Below, piece after piece: positions 15,366 through 23,531 of a stretch of 39,677 nucleotides of DNA. The position numbers and the translations under genes were made by a program. Under the pieces are notes generated by a model. That model saw nothing but the letters and a program-made list of their open reading frames with translations. It did not search any database and had not been told where the DNA came from. Origin of the DNA: JANNOG01 sp050329415 (GTDB lineage Bacteria > Actinomycetota > Actinomycetes > Actinomycetales > JBBAYJ01); contig JBHJOS010000110.1 in NCBI GenBank assembly GCA_050329415.1, forward strand, positions 1-39,677. The letters are read 5' to 3'. Positions within the stretch are counted from its first letter, which is position 1. Every line of letters begins with the position of its first letter.

Positions 15366-17264
15366 TCACGGCACCGGAACAGGAGCGACGGGGACGGCGT
15401 AGGGCGTCGCGAGTTCCCACGTGAGCCACCCCAGGCCACGGTCGGCGTCGAGATTCCAGTCCGGCAGCGTCGTCGGGTCGGTGACGATGGTGTCCACGGC
15501 CGCCTGGACTGCCGGGCCGAAGCCCCGGACCACGCCCCCGGGCCAGGGCCCCGGCGGCGGGTCGACCACCCGGTGACCCACGGGATTGGCGGCGATGTCG
15601 TCCACCATCGCCGACGGCCATTCGCCCCCGCGGGGCCAGAGCGTCGTCTGCGGCGCCTCCAGGGGCTCGGTGGGTGCCCCGGTCCATGTCGAGATCACTC
15701 CGCCCCACGGCCGCCGCAGGCCTTCCGCGACGCGGGACTTCGCCACCGCGGCCCCCGAGGTGTACGGCAGCGATGCGCCGCCGAAGGAGAGGACCAGCTG
15801 GTCCACCGCGAGGTCACGCGGGTAGGGGTGCTGCACCCCGCCCAGAACCGTGAGGTTGTGGAGGGCGGTGAGCCCGTTGAAGAGGTACACCCGGAGCCAG
15901 TGCACGTCGCACCGGAGGTCGTCCCAGTCGGGTTCGGTCGCCCCGTCGACGATGAGGGCGATGCCCCCGACCAGTGCCCCGGCGCCCACGAGCCAGCCGC
16001 CCAGGGCGGCCGCACCGAGACCCAGCAGCGCGAGGATCACCCCCGAGACGATCTCCGCGACGTCCGGGTCGCCCTGCGGGGAAGGCGGCGCCGGCAGGAA
16101 TGGTTCCCCGGTCGCCGGGTTGATCTGGGTCGGGTCGATCCAGTCCGGGGCGCCGCCGGACCCGCAGTCGCCTGGCGGCGGCCCGGGGACCGGGTTGCAG
16201 CCCACCACGTCTCCGGAGGTCTGGAACCACAGCACGGTCGACAGCGCCGCATACGCCTTCTGCAGCGCGGCCCGGGTGAGGGGGAACGCCTCGGAGCCGT
16301 AGACGTCGTGGAACGCCTCGGTCCAGTAGGTCACGAATTCCGTCGGCAGGAGTTCCGGCAATGGCTCGTCGGCGGCCATGGCTCGGGCAATTGCCTCGTG
16401 GTCGACCCCGCCGCTGGTGACGTCGACACGCTCGTGGAGCCTGGCATCGCACAGTGCCGGCCAGTCCGCGAACGGTGGGCTCGGCGTGTCGCCTGACATC
16501 GTTGCTGCGGCTCCGTAGAAACCCCAGGTCCAGGTGTCGACGAAATTTCCCACCCAGCGGTGCCGCCACCAGTGCGTGCGATAGCACGATCCCACCGCGG
16601 AATTCACGAAACCGCTGCCCGCGGTGAGCCCCGCATAGGCCACCTGCCAGCCCCGGGAGTACGCCACCAGCCGGGGGTCCCCGGACGCCTCGGCACGCTC
16701 CCGCAGCGCCCGGGTGAACGCCCCGGTGCGTCGCCAGTGGAGAACGTCGCGCCCGGTCCACACCCGGGGTGGGGGCGAGTTCAGCGGGTCGTTGATCCTT
16801 GGCCGGGACGCCGACCCCATCAGCTGACCGAGGAGCAGCAGCCGCGACGGATCGCTGAACTGCTGGAGGATGACGGTGAGGTCGGCCGAGGCCTGGTCCA
16901 GGACGGCGACGGCGCCGCCGTCGACGATGGCCTGCAGGGCGCTCTTGTCCTCGGCGGCCACCGCCGCCGACACCTGGTCGAGCAGCCCCCGGAGCGACCG
17001 GAGCACCGGCGCCGCCCCGGGAAGCCCACTCGCCGTGTCACCCACGGCGATCTTCAGCACCTCCCGCCACACTCCCCAGTAGGGGGTCCGGCCGGCAGAG
17101 CCCAGCATCGCCGCGGGCTCGGACGGGAAGAAGTCGCCCAGCGCGGGGCCCAGCGCACCGAGGGCGAACCACTGCGGATGGGCATCGATGGCAGCCCGTT
17201 GTGTCGCGGGCAACGAGTCGCGGGCCCTATCCGCAATCACGAGGCGTGTCGCCAGTCCGACCAT
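15366..17264 (-). CDS. Large protein resembling zinc-dependent phospholipase C, metal ligands missing
   Basis: The 632-residue protein starts at the ATG at 17264, with AAGGGA as ribosome-binding site, and heads the operon. Residues about 26-48 (HPQWFALGALGPALGDFFP in part) resemble the N-terminus of zinc-dependent phospholipase C-like proteins. Residues 204-240 (GWQVAYAG, GFVNSAVG, YRTHWWRHRWVGNFVDTW) follow that family's block, where I recall a GW-x-T-H-x-x-x-D-x-x-x-H-x-FVN pattern. The His, Asp and His of that pattern are here Ala, Leu and Ser, so catalysis is doubtful. Residues about 405-440 form a Gly/Ala-rich hydrophobic hairpin (two membrane-type segments). The C-terminal 180 residues are unrecognised. 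No signal peptide is visible. The family link is from memory and moderate. Confidence 0.55.
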   Translation of the reverse strand: MVGLATRLVIADRARDSLPATQRAAIDAHPQWFALGALGPALGDFFPSEPAAMLGSAGRTPYWGVWREVLKIAVGDTASGLPGAAPVLRSLRGLLDQVSAAVAAEDKSALQAIVDGGAVAVLDQASADLTVILQQFSDPSRLLLLGQLMGSASRPRINDPLNSPPPRVWTGRDVLHWRRTGAFTRALRERAEASGDPRLVAYSRGWQVAYAGLTAGSGFVNSAVGSCYRTHWWRHRWVGNFVDTWTWGFYGAAATMSGDTPSPPFADWPALCDARLHERVDVTSGGVDHEAIARAMAADEPLPELLPTEFVTYWTEAFHDVYGSEAFPLTRAALQKAYAALSTVLWFQTSGDVVGCNPVPGPPPGDCGSGGAPDWIDPTQINPATGEPFLPAPPSPQGDPDVAEIVSGVILALLGLGAAALGGWLVGAGALVGGIALIVDGATEPDWDDLRCDVHWLRVYLFNGLTALHNLTVLGGVQHPYPRDLAVDQLVLSFGGASLPYTSGAAVAKSRVAEGLRRPWGGVISTWTGAPTEPLEAPQTTLWPRGGEWPSAMVDDIAANPVGHRVVDPPPGPWPGGVVRGFGPAVQAAVDTIVTDPTTLPDWNLDADRGLGWLTWELATPYAVPVAPVPVP

Positions 17265-17324
17265 CACCGTTCCCTTCCGTCGCGACGGAGAAATTGTCGC
17301 GATTACCTGAAAGCTGGTGGCGAG

Positions 17325-17354
17325 ATTCTCGCAGCGAAAGGAGACTGCCGTCAA
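17325..17354 (-). promoter_or_regulatory. Putative promoter of the 17264-12417 operon
   Basis: On the reverse strand a -35 TTGACG (17354-17349) and a -10 GAGAAT (17330-17325) are 18 bases apart. Transcription would start near 17318, some 54 bases before the ATG at 17264. The region is less GC-rich than its surroundings. Confidence 0.4.
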
Positions 17355-17404
17355 GACCGCCTGGTCCTCGATTGACTGCCCGATAGTGCGGTCTTGTTGT
17401 CGCA

Positions 17405-17443
17405 AACAGGATATTGGTGCATTGTGCACCGACAAAACAGGAT
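17405..17443. repeat. Palindrome inside two direct repeats, possible operator
   Basis: GGTGCA-TTG-TGCACC (17416-17430) is a perfect 6-bp inverted repeat. It is flanked by two copies of AACAGGAT (17405-17412 and 17436-17443). The element lies about 50 bases upstream of the putative -35 of the leftward operon, and beyond the zapE stop on the other side, so a regulator of the operon is the likeliest user. Confidence 0.45.
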
Positions 17444-17506
17444 TCGTCCGAAACCGGTGGAATGTGCCGTGGCCGGCTCCACCGCCCGATGCCGGGCACC
17501 ATCCAC

Positions 17507-18529
17507 TCAGTCGTTGGACGGACCGCCGCGGGCCAGCGACACGAGTCGGCTGAGGGCTCGCAGGTACTTCTTGCGGTACCCGCCGCGGAGCATCTCGGCG
17601 TCGAAGACCGCGTCCACGCGGGCACCCGTCGCGACGACGGGGATGCCCCGGTCGTAGAGGCGGTCGACGAGCACCACCAGGCGCAGCGCCACCGCCTGGT
17701 CCGGGACGGGCGCCAGGCCGCGCCAGCCGACCTCGGTGACACCGTCGAGCAAGGCCCCGTACCGGCTCGGGTGCAGGCGGCCCAGATGGTCCAGGAGGGC
17801 AGGGAAGTGGTCGATCGCCACCCCCGGGCGTCCGGCGATCCGGGCGAGGTCCGCCTCGGTCGCGGGCACGGGCGGGCTCGGCGCGCCGCGGTGCCGGTAG
17901 TCGGGGCCGTCGATCCGGACCACGTCGAAGGCCGCCGCCAGGGCCTGAATCTCGCGCAGGAAGTCCTCGGCCGCGAACCGGCCCTCACCCAGCGCCTCGG
18001 GAAGGGTGTTGCTGGTCGCCACGACGGTGACGCCGGCGTCCATCAGCTCCCGGATCAGGCGCGCCATGAGGACGGTGTCGCCGGGGTCGTCGAGCTCGAA
18101 CTCGTCGATGCCGACCAGGCGGCGCCGTGCCAGCGCCGCTACGGCGGCGGGGAAGCCGAGGGCTCCCACGAGGTGGGTGTACTCGACGAAGGTGCCGTAA
18201 GCCTTGACCTCCGAGGGCAGGCTCGTGGCGTGGTGCAGGGCCGCCAGCAGGTGCGTCTTGCCCACGCCGAAGCCGCCGTCGAGATACACCCCGCTCCCCC
18301 GGGCTCGGGGACGGAGGCGGAGGCGGAGGCCCCGCCGGGGGCGCCCGGACAGGCCTGCCGCCAGGCCGACAAGCCGGGACCTGGCCACCGCCTGGCCGGG
18401 ATGGTCAGGGTCGGGGCGGTACCCGTCGAACGACACGCCCGCGAACCGTGGCGGCGGGACCAGGCCGGCGAGGACCCGCCCGGCATCCACCTCCGGCACC
18501 CGACCGACCAGGCCCGGTGTCGTCGTCAC
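17507..18529 (-). CDS. zapE: Cell division protein ZapE (AFG1-like ATPase)
   Basis: This 340-residue P-loop ATPase belongs to the AFG1/ZapE family. In Escherichia coli ZapE associates with the Z-ring under stress; the actinobacterial role is less known. The Walker A motif GGFGVGKT is at residues 85-92 and Walker B LVGIDEFEL follows. ATSN (sensor 1) and the family-typical FLREIQALA and DGPDYRHRG are present. The start is the GTG at 18529, with a -10-like TACGGT eight bases upstream and no ribosome-binding site. It is divergent from sseA. In Mycobacterium tuberculosis the homologue (Rv2670c) also lies next to the ribD-like gene. Confidence 0.9.
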   Translation of the reverse strand: MTTTPGLVGRVPEVDAGRVLAGLVPPPRFAGVSFDGYRPDPDHPGQAVARSRLVGLAAGLSGRPRRGLRLRLRPRARGSGVYLDGGFGVGKTHLLAALHHATSLPSEVKAYGTFVEYTHLVGALGFPAAVAALARRRLVGIDEFELDDPGDTVLMARLIRELMDAGVTVVATSNTLPEALGEGRFAAEDFLREIQALAAAFDVVRIDGPDYRHRGAPSPPVPATEADLARIAGRPGVAIDHFPALLDHLGRLHPSRYGALLDGVTEVGWRGLAPVPDQAVALRLVVLVDRLYDRGIPVVATGARVDAVFDAEMLRGGYRKKYLRALSRLVSLARGGPSND

Positions 18530-18658
18530 GGGAGCGCACCGTAGTGGCCGCGTTCGGCACGCCGGAGCGGGATGAGACCCAGCCGCGGGCGCGTTGCGAC
18601 CGGGGAAGGGCGGCGGCCGCGAGGACCGGCTGCGCCCCCGACCGAGAACGGAGACCAC

Positions 18659-19549
18659 ATGCCCGTCGAGCTCGACCGCGACGCCAAGCTGCAGCAGTAC
18701 GCCCACCCGGAGCGCCTGGTGACGACCGGGTGGCTCGCTGAACGGCTGGGCACCCCCGGACTCGTCGTCGTGGAGAGCGACGAGGACATCCTCCTCTACG
18801 ACACCGGACACATCCCGGGCGCGGTGCGCATCGACTGGCACACCGACCTCAACGACGCCGTCACTCGTGACTACGTCGACGGCGAAGGCTTCGCCCGGCT
18901 CATGGGCGCCAAGGGCATCGCCCGGGACACCACGGTGGTGATCTACGGGGACAAGAGCAACTGGTGGGCCGCGTACGCCCTGTGGGTGTTCACGTTGTTC
19001 GGTCACCCGGACGTGCGTCTGCTCGACGGCGGGCGAGCGCTGTGGGAGGCCGAGGGACGGCCGATGACGACGGACAAGCCCGAGGTCGTCACCGCCGGGT
19101 ACCCGGCGGTGACGCGCGACGACTCGGCCATCCGGGCCTTCCGGGACGATGTGCTGGCCCACCTCGGACAGCCGATGGTTGACGTGCGATCGCCCGAGGA
19201 GTACTCCGGCGAGCGCACCCACATGCCGTCCTACCCCGACGAGGGCGCGCTGCGCGGCGGGCACGTCCCCGGCGCGGTGTCGGTGCCGTGGGCCCGGGCA
19301 GCCGCCGAGGACGGCACCTTCAAGGCCCGCGCCGACCTCGAGGCCATCTACCAGGGCGAGAAGGGTCTGTCCCCGAGCGACGACGTCGTGGCCTACTGCC
19401 GGATCGGCGAGCGGTCGAGCCACACCTGGTTCGTGCTGACCCACCTGCTGGGCTTCGACCGGGTCCGCAACTACGACGGGTCGTGGACGGAGTGGGGCAA
19501 TGCCGTCCGGGTGCCCATCGTCAAGGGGACCGACCCGGGTTCGGTGTGA
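18659..19549 (+). CDS. sseA: Sulfurtransferase (thiosulfate or 3-mercaptopyruvate type, SseA-like)
   Basis: This 296-residue protein has two rhodanese domains. The N-terminal one is inactive-type; the C-terminal one carries the active cysteine Cys247 in VAYCRIGERSSHTWF. The CRIGERSSHT loop is typical of actinobacterial SseA/CysA-like sulfurtransferases, which move sulfane sulfur from thiosulfate or mercaptopyruvate to acceptors such as cyanide or thiols. The ATG at 18659 follows AACGGAG. The stop overlaps the sufE start by 4 bases, so a sulfur carrier and its transfer partner are likely made together. Confidence 0.88.
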   Translation: MPVELDRDAKLQQYAHPERLVTTGWLAERLGTPGLVVVESDEDILLYDTGHIPGAVRIDWHTDLNDAVTRDYVDGEGFARLMGAKGIARDTTVVIYGDKSNWWAAYALWVFTLFGHPDVRLLDGGRALWEAEGRPMTTDKPEVVTAGYPAVTRDDSAIRAFRDDVLAHLGQPMVDVRSPEEYSGERTHMPSYPDEGALRGGHVPGAVSVPWARAAAEDGTFKARADLEAIYQGEKGLSPSDDVVAYCRIGERSSHTWFVLTHLLGFDRVRNYDGSWTEWGNAVRVPIVKGTDPGSV

Positions 19550-20019
19550 CGGTGGGCGGTGCGCGCACGGACGACCTGCCCGACCGCATGGCGGGCATCG
19601 TCCGCGAGTTCCGGGAGTTCGAGAAGGAACAGCGGCTGGAACTCCTGCTGGAGTTCAGCCAGGGACTGCCGCCGCTGCCCCAGCGGTACGCCGACCACCC
19701 CGAACTGTTGGAACCGGTGCCGGAGTGCCAGTCCCCGATCTTCGTGGCGACGGAGGTGGAACCGGCGCCCAATCCGATGGACGGCACCGTCCGGGTGTTC
19801 TTCCAGGCGCCGCGGGAGGCGCCGACGACGCGTGGCTTCGCGGGCATCCTCGCCGACGGCGTCGACGGGCTGTCGGTGCGGGAGGTGACCGCGTTGCCCG
19901 ACGACGTCTGTTCGCGACTCGGCCTGGACGAGGCGGTGAGCCCACTGCGGCTGCGCGGCATGGTCGGCATGCTCGGGCGGATCAAGCGCCAGGTGGCGGA
20001 GCAGGTGGCCGCCGTCTGA
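19546..20019 (+). CDS. sufE: SufE family sulfur-acceptor protein
   Basis: This 157-residue protein is a SufE-type carrier. In characterised systems SufE takes persulfide sulfur from the SufS cysteine desulfurase and passes it to Fe-S cluster assembly. The family block VPECQSPIFV holds the acceptor Cys61, followed by the typical TRGFAGIL stretch. The GTG start overlaps the sseA stop (GTGA). Linkage to a sulfurtransferase rather than to sufS suggests that sulfur delivered by SseA might also pass through it. I infer this from the pairing, which also occurs in mycobacteria (Rv3283-Rv3284). Confidence 0.9.
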   Translation: MTVGGARTDDLPDRMAGIVREFREFEKEQRLELLLEFSQGLPPLPQRYADHPELLEPVPECQSPIFVATEVEPAPNPMDGTVRVFFQAPREAPTTRGFAGILADGVDGLSVREVTALPDDVCSRLGLDEAVSPLRLRGMVGMLGRIKRQVAEQVAAV

Positions 20020-20027
20020 ACAGGGGC

Positions 20028-20837
20028 TTGTCCATCCTGGTCGGGCCAGGCGCGGGGACGACGGTGGCCCTCGACGACGTGGAGGGGCTCGCCGCGCTCT
20101 ACGACCATCCCCACCCGGAGATCGGCACCGACATCGCGGTGCGGGTCAACATGGTGGCCTCCGTCGACGGGGCCGCCGCCGCGGGCGGGGTGACGGCGCC
20201 CATGAGCACGCCAGCCGACCGGGCCGTCTTCAGCGTGCTGCGAGCGGTCGCGGACGTGGTGCTCGTGGGCGCCGGGACGGCCCGGGCGGAGAACTACGGG
20301 CCAGCATCGACACCCGCCGGACTGGTCGAGTGGCGGCGATCCCGTGGGCTGCGGGCGGCGCCCGTCATCGTCCAGGTCACCGGCTCCGGCCGGGTCCACG
20401 AGGGGCGCGGGATGTTCACGGAGCCGGGCGCCGCGGCCGTCGTCACGTCGTCGACGGACCCGGACGTGCTGGGACGGCTGAGGGCATTGGCCGGCGACGG
20501 CGCCGTCCTCGAGGCCCCGGCCCCCGACGGGAGCGTCGATGTCCCGGCGGCGCTGAGCGGCCTCGCCTCGCGCGGGTGGAGCCGCGTGCTCTGCGAGGGC
20601 GGGCCGACCCTGCTCGCGCGGATGGCGGGCGCTGACGCCGTGGATGAATGGTGCGTGACCACCAGTCCCCTCGCCCTGCCGGTCCTGGCTCCGCGCATCA
20701 CGGCCGGGCCAGCAGTGGAGGACTCCACGGGCGAGGTCGCCGCCGGCCGTCCGCTGACACTTCACGCGCTGGTGGTCCACGACTCCACGGTGCTGACCCG
20801 CTGGCGCCGCCCGCGAGGTCACGCAGCCTCCTCGTGA
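20028..20837 (+). CDS. Pyrimidine reductase family protein (RibD C-terminal type)
   Basis: This 269-residue protein has the dihydrofolate-reductase-like fold of the RibD C-terminal domain. VNMVASVDGAAAAGG, DRAVFSVLRAVADVVLVGAGTARAENYG (in sections) and LCEGGPTLLARM are the substrate and NADPH-binding motifs. Relatives reduce 5-amino-6-ribosylamino-uracil phosphate in riboflavin synthesis, or reduce dihydrofolate as reported for mycobacterial Rv2671. The start is uncertain: a TTG at 20028 aligns best with the usual N-terminus, while a GTG at 20064 has a better ribosome-binding site (GGGGA). It follows sufE by eight bases. The 3' end overlaps the convergent HNH gene by 19 bases. Confidence 0.85.
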   Translation: MSILVGPGAGTTVALDDVEGLAALYDHPHPEIGTDIAVRVNMVASVDGAAAAGGVTAPMSTPADRAVFSVLRAVADVVLVGAGTARAENYGPASTPAGLVEWRRSRGLRAAPVIVQVTGSGRVHEGRGMFTEPGAAAVVTSSTDPDVLGRLRALAGDGAVLEAPAPDGSVDVPAALSGLASRGWSRVLCEGGPTLLARMAGADAVDEWCVTTSPLALPVLAPRITAGPAVEDSTGEVAAGRPLTLHALVVHDSTVLTRWRRPRGHAASS

Positions 20838-22141
20838 TCGACCGGTTGCCGGGTGGCCGTGTGGCGCACAGGTTCCGTGACAACGGTCCGTCCGGTCGGG
20901 CTCGTCCAGGTGACCACGCCGTCGGCTTCCTGGCTCATCCCCCAGCCGCCGTGGTGCTTCATGCGGTGGTGTCGCCGGCACAGACACGCCAGGTTGTCGG
21001 CGTCCGTCGGTCCGGCCGGGTACGGGACGGTGTGGTCCAGGTCGCAGGCTTCGGCTTCGCGGACGCATCCCGGGAACCGGCAGGTCCCGTCGCGCGCCTT
21101 GACAGCGTGCGCGAGCGCTGCCGGCGGACGGTAGGTGCTGCGGCCCGCTCCCTGGACGACGCCGTCGTCCGACGTGTTCCAGCGGCGCCACCGGGCGTCT
21201 CCGGCGAGGGCTCGGACAACGACCGCCGGCACGGGCCCGAACCCGGCCAGGTCACCGGGCTCGTCAGTCGCCCCCAGCACGGTGCCTGCCGGAGCCACGA
21301 CATTGAGGTGGACGACGACGCCGCCTGCGGCGGTCACCGCGTCCGGGTCGCCGACCAGAACGTCGAGGGCCGCCCGCATCCGGGCCTCGCCCAGTCCCAG
21401 CGCGCCTCCGGACTCGTCGGGTTCAGCGGCGAGACTCGCCCGGGCCATGGCGTCCACCCGGGCCGCTGCTGCCGTGATCGCGGTCACGGGGCCGGTGACG
21501 ACGAGGTCCGCCAACCCGGACCCGTCGCAGTGGTCGTGCACCGTGACTCCGCACCGACGGCGGTCCGAGCGGCGCTGGTCGGCACTCCCGGGCTCCAGGG
21601 TCAGCCGGGCCCGGCGCACGGCGCGTGCGGTCTGCGAGGGCGTCCGGCGCACCGCCCGCGACAGCACCCGCTCCTCCAGGGCGCCCAGCAGCTCCGGGTC
21701 CATGCCGAACGTCCCCTCGCCGATGCGCCTGGCCCCGACGGGATCGAGCTCCCCCGCGACCAGCGCCGCCCAGGTCCGCGGAAGGTGCGCACAGAGATGG
21801 GCCGCCAGATCGAGGCGCTGCTCGGCGGTCCTCAGGCCCATTGGCGTGACCACTGCAAGCTCGGCCGCCGTGGACGAGTGAGCCACCTCGGCGGTGACCT
21901 GCGCGCCCGCAGCCGAGGCCTCCCGTGCCCAGGCGTCGGCGTCGCGGGCGAGCGCGGCCGTCGCCCCGAGCGACACCGCCTCGGCGAAGCCGGCCAGGCG
22001 CGCCGCCGCCGCGACGACGTCGAGCGCCTCGGCCCGGGACAGCGCGACCAGGCCGGCTGCGTCACCCGTGCGGGTGACGAGCGTCTGGAGTGCGGCGAGC
22101 GTCTCGCCGAGTCCCTGGTCCGTGCCTTTCGTGCCTTCCAT
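20819..22141 (-). CDS. DUF222/13E12-type protein with HNH nuclease domain
   Basis: The 440-residue protein has a long helical DUF222 region (about residues 20-340) and a C-terminal HNH motif. The latter reads CRFPGC, then CDLDHTVPYPAG and NLACLCRRHHRMKHH, giving the Cys pairs and the His-Asn-His catalytic set. It belongs to the REP13E12-like family, abundant and multi-copy in actinobacteria and often thought to be mobile. No flanking repeats or integrase are seen here. The ATG at 22141 is chosen because a -10-like TAGCGT lies seven bases before it; an ATG at 22237 would add 32 residues. Confidence 0.85.
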   Translation of the reverse strand: MEGTKGTDQGLGETLAALQTLVTRTGDAAGLVALSRAEALDVVAAAARLAGFAEAVSLGATAALARDADAWAREASAAGAQVTAEVAHSSTAAELAVVTPMGLRTAEQRLDLAAHLCAHLPRTWAALVAGELDPVGARRIGEGTFGMDPELLGALEERVLSRAVRRTPSQTARAVRRARLTLEPGSADQRRSDRRRCGVTVHDHCDGSGLADLVVTGPVTAITAAAARVDAMARASLAAEPDESGGALGLGEARMRAALDVLVGDPDAVTAAGGVVVHLNVVAPAGTVLGATDEPGDLAGFGPVPAVVVRALAGDARWRRWNTSDDGVVQGAGRSTYRPPAALAHAVKARDGTCRFPGCVREAEACDLDHTVPYPAGPTDADNLACLCRRHHRMKHHGGWGMSQEADGVVTWTSPTGRTVVTEPVRHTATRQPVDHEEAA

Positions 22142-22154
22142 GCCCTCGACGCTA
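22142..22154 (-). promoter_or_regulatory. Putative leaderless -10 element of the DUF222/HNH gene
   Basis: On the reverse strand TAGCGT (22154-22149) stands seven bases before the ATG at 22141. This matches the same arrangement seen before other genes in the window. Confidence 0.4.
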
Positions 22155-22261
22155 GGGACGTCGACGCCGACGTCGGCGGCCCGCGCGGCACCGCCTGTGG
22201 ACCCCGCAGCACCCCTCGACCTGTGGACGAGCGCCATCGACTGGCGGTGAGCAGCCGGCCG

Positions 22262-23464
22262 CTATCGCGCGTGCGACCTGACGAACTTCGCCACGGCCGC
22301 CTCCCACCGATCGGTGTCCACGTTCCACTCGCACGTGTGGTCGGCGCCGCGGTACGACACGAGGGTCACGAGGTCCGGGCGAGCCTGGGCGAGCGCCCGG
22401 CTCTGTCGCGACGGGACGAAGTCGTCGTCGTCGGAGTGGACGACGAGCAGCGGCGTGCGCAACTCGTTCGCCCGCGCCACCCAGTCGAACCGGCGCAGGT
22501 CCACCGGGCCCTCGACCCCGAACAGCCGGGTGGCCTGCCGCTGGGCCAGCGCCGCGAGTCCCAGGCGCGCCACCCACACCGGCACCCGGTTGACCCGCGC
22601 CTGATGGTCGAGGACGTCCCGCCAGTCGACGACCGGCGCGTCGAGGACGGCGCCCGCGACCCGCGATGCGGTCCGCGACCGCGAGAGCAGCTGGAACGCG
22701 ACCGCTCCCCCCATGCTCCAGCCGACGAGGACCACCGAGTCGGCGCCCCGCTCCAGGGCCAGCCGAACCGCCCCCTCGACGTCGCGCCACTCGGTGTCGC
22801 CCAGGTGATAGCGCCCGCCCGGCAACTCCGGGATGTCGGCGTCGTTGCGGTAGCTCGGCACGATCGACGACACGCCCATCCGGTGGAGCACCGGCAGCCC
22901 GCGCAGGCACTCCTCACGGGTCGCTCCCCGCCCGTGCACGTGGACCGCCCAGAGCCCGCCGCCCGCGAGTTCGCCGCCCACGGCGCCGGGGACGATCCAG
23001 GCAGGCAGTGCCCCCACGTCGGTGTCGACGTCGACGACCTCGTGAGCGATGCCGAGGGCGGATTCCGGCGTCCCGCAGTAGTAGTACGGGTCCCAGCGGG
23101 CCGGACCGACCCGCATGGAGCCGCCGTCCACGGCCGCGAGCACGCGGGTCACGGTGGGCCCGTCGGCCCGGACGACCTCCCCGAGACGAACATGGGTCTC
23201 GCGCCCCCCCAGCCACAGCGCGTAGCGACCGGCTGCGACGGTTTCGTCCGACGCCCGGATGGTCACCGTGCCCGGCCCCACGCTCAGCACCTCGGTGTCG
23301 TCCAGCTTGTCTCGCACGGGCGTCAGCAGCCGACGGACGAAGTACCCCGCCAGCGCCGAGACCACGACCGAGGTGAGGGCGGCGCCGGCGAACGCGGCGG
23401 CCGAGACCACCAGCGCCCGGGCGACGGCGGCGGAGCGGCGGCGGCGGGAGCGGGAGCGCGTCAC
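22262..23464 (-). CDS. Membrane-anchored alpha/beta hydrolase
   Basis: This 400-residue protein has a basic N-terminus (RSRSRRRR), one membrane segment at about residues 15-38 and a large alpha/beta-hydrolase domain. The nucleophile elbow GWSMGG has Ser250; the acid is probably in HSDDDDFVP and the histidine is in GADHTCEW, so the catalytic triad appears complete. The fold resembles dienelactone-hydrolase/S9-type esterases (family usually 'alpha/beta hydrolase'). The likely substrate is a lipid or peptide ester at the membrane; none can be named. The GTG at 23464 has a -10-like CAGACT six bases upstream. It is divergent from msrB. Confidence 0.8.
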   Translation of the reverse strand: MTRSRSRRRRSAAVARALVVSAAAFAGAALTSVVVSALAGYFVRRLLTPVRDKLDDTEVLSVGPGTVTIRASDETVAAGRYALWLGGRETHVRLGEVVRADGPTVTRVLAAVDGGSMRVGPARWDPYYYCGTPESALGIAHEVVDVDTDVGALPAWIVPGAVGGELAGGGLWAVHVHGRGATREECLRGLPVLHRMGVSSIVPSYRNDADIPELPGGRYHLGDTEWRDVEGAVRLALERGADSVVLVGWSMGGAVAFQLLSRSRTASRVAGAVLDAPVVDWRDVLDHQARVNRVPVWVARLGLAALAQRQATRLFGVEGPVDLRRFDWVARANELRTPLLVVHSDDDDFVPSRQSRALAQARPDLVTLVSYRGADHTCEWNVDTDRWEAAVAKFVRSHAR

Positions 23465-23531
23465 CGCTGCAGTCTGCCGACCGGCGGCGGCCCCGGGGAA
23501 CAGCGGCCGCGGGGGGCGTCGTTGCGTAGGC

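Noticed and set aside
13818..16496. 892-residue forward frame over the unknown operon
   Set aside because: The reverse frames have ribosome-binding sites, spacing and recognisable motifs; the forward frame is Gly/Arg/Pro-rich with no domain.
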